The notes under the pieces: generated by a model
The model's input: only the letters and a program-made list of their open reading frames with translations
Database searches by the model: none
What the model was told of the DNA's origin: nothing
Shown here: positions 6,490-6,685 of the stretch, in pieces
Numbering within the stretch: position 1 is the first letter of the stretch
Layout of the letters: every line of letters starts with the position of its first letter
Position numbers and translations under genes: made by a program
Assembly (NCBI GenBank): GCA_947453125.1
Contig: CANGGC010000150.1
Location: forward strand, 1-6,685
DNA: 6,685 bases
Direction: 5' to 3'
From: Planctomycetaceae bacterium
Lineage (GTDB): Bacteria; Planctomycetota; Planctomycetia; Pirellulales; UBA1268

Positions 6490-6685
6490 CTAGTGATTGA
6501 AGAGAAACTCTTTGGCATTGAGCAGCGCCCAGAGGAGATCCTCGAGGTTTTCGCGCCGGGCCTGGGGATCGGGGAGCGGTTGCCCTTCGGGCGAGGTCCG
6601 CGGCTCGGCGATCACTCCGACGGCCTGCGCCATCTCGGCGTCGGCGGGGAGGCGCGCGAACGTGGCGAGGAACACCTCGCGGATC
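6490..6685 (-). CDS. DUF1553 (PSD1-type) protein, C-terminal fragment at window edge
   Basis: Only the last 64 residues and the TAG stop are visible; the frame is open to the right edge, so the gene continues beyond the window. The visible part starts IREVFLATFARLPADAEM and ends in LLWALLNAKEFLFNH. Both are hallmarks of the extreme C-terminus of planctomycete DUF1553 proteins, which usually carry an N-terminal DUF1549 region and often a cytochrome-c-like heme domain. The GTG at 6675-6673 is the internal Val of REVFLATF and not a start. Genes of this family typically stand directly upstream of DUF1501 genes; here the PPC gene is inserted between them. Heme binding and full domain order cannot be judged from this fragment. 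Confidence 0.9.
   Translation of the reverse strand, partial: IREVFLATFARLPADAEMAQAVGVIAEPRTSPEGQPLPDPQARRENLEDLLWALLNAKEFLFNH

Noticed and set aside
4349..6493. 714-codon open frame on the plus strand opposite the PPC gene
   Set aside because: Its translation is rich in Arg, Gly, Glu and Asp with no family motif, and it mirrors the real minus-strand gene, which has a signal peptide, PPC signatures and a ribosome site. It is an antisense shadow of GC-rich codon use.
6673..6675. GTG as start of a small 61-residue gene at the right edge
   Set aside because: The frame stays open to the window end and the residues before it continue a DUF1553 C-terminus; the codon is an internal Val.

Overview
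The window is protein-coding DNA, GC-rich by eye, and almost certainly comes from a member of the Planctomycetota. The evidence is a set of protein families that occur together, mostly in that phylum: two DUF1501 proteins, the C-terminus of a DUF1553 (PSD1-type) protein, a large secreted protein with pre-peptidase C-terminal (PPC) domains, and a Gfo/Idh/MocA-family oxidoreductase with a twin-arginine export signal. I cannot name the genus. I see no tRNA, rRNA, CRISPR array, insertion sequence, attachment site or replication origin.

Layout. Bases 1-1272 (+ strand) hold a DUF1501 gene that enters from the left edge and ends at a TAA. A 46-base convergent gap follows (1273-1318). The rest lies on the minus strand and reads right to left as one tight gene set: the DUF1553 C-terminus (6685-6490, cut by the right edge), a 26-base gap, the PPC-domain secreted protein (6463-4310), a 4-base ATGA overlap, the second DUF1501 protein (4313-2877), a 46-base gap containing a GC-rich hairpin, and the oxidoreductase (2830-1319). 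No stretch above 50 bases lacks a gene.

How the genes may work together. DUF1553 proteins are commonly the C-terminal part of, or encoded with, planctomycete DUF1549/cytochrome-c-like proteins. DUF1501 proteins have an alkaline phosphatase/sulfatase-like fold, usually with an export signal. The PPC protein looks like a secreted binding or scaffold module. The oxidoreductase carries a Tat-like leader, so it is probably exported folded with its nicotinamide cofactor. Together the set suggests an extracytoplasmic hydrolase/redox module, perhaps acting on sugars or sulfated/phosphorylated polymers. The families and gene order are seen directly. The joint function is inference, because these families remain poorly characterised. 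Two DUF1501 genes meet tail to tail, so this may be the junction of two related gene sets.

The very long antisense reading frames opposite every gene are shadows caused by GC-rich codon use and are not annotated.
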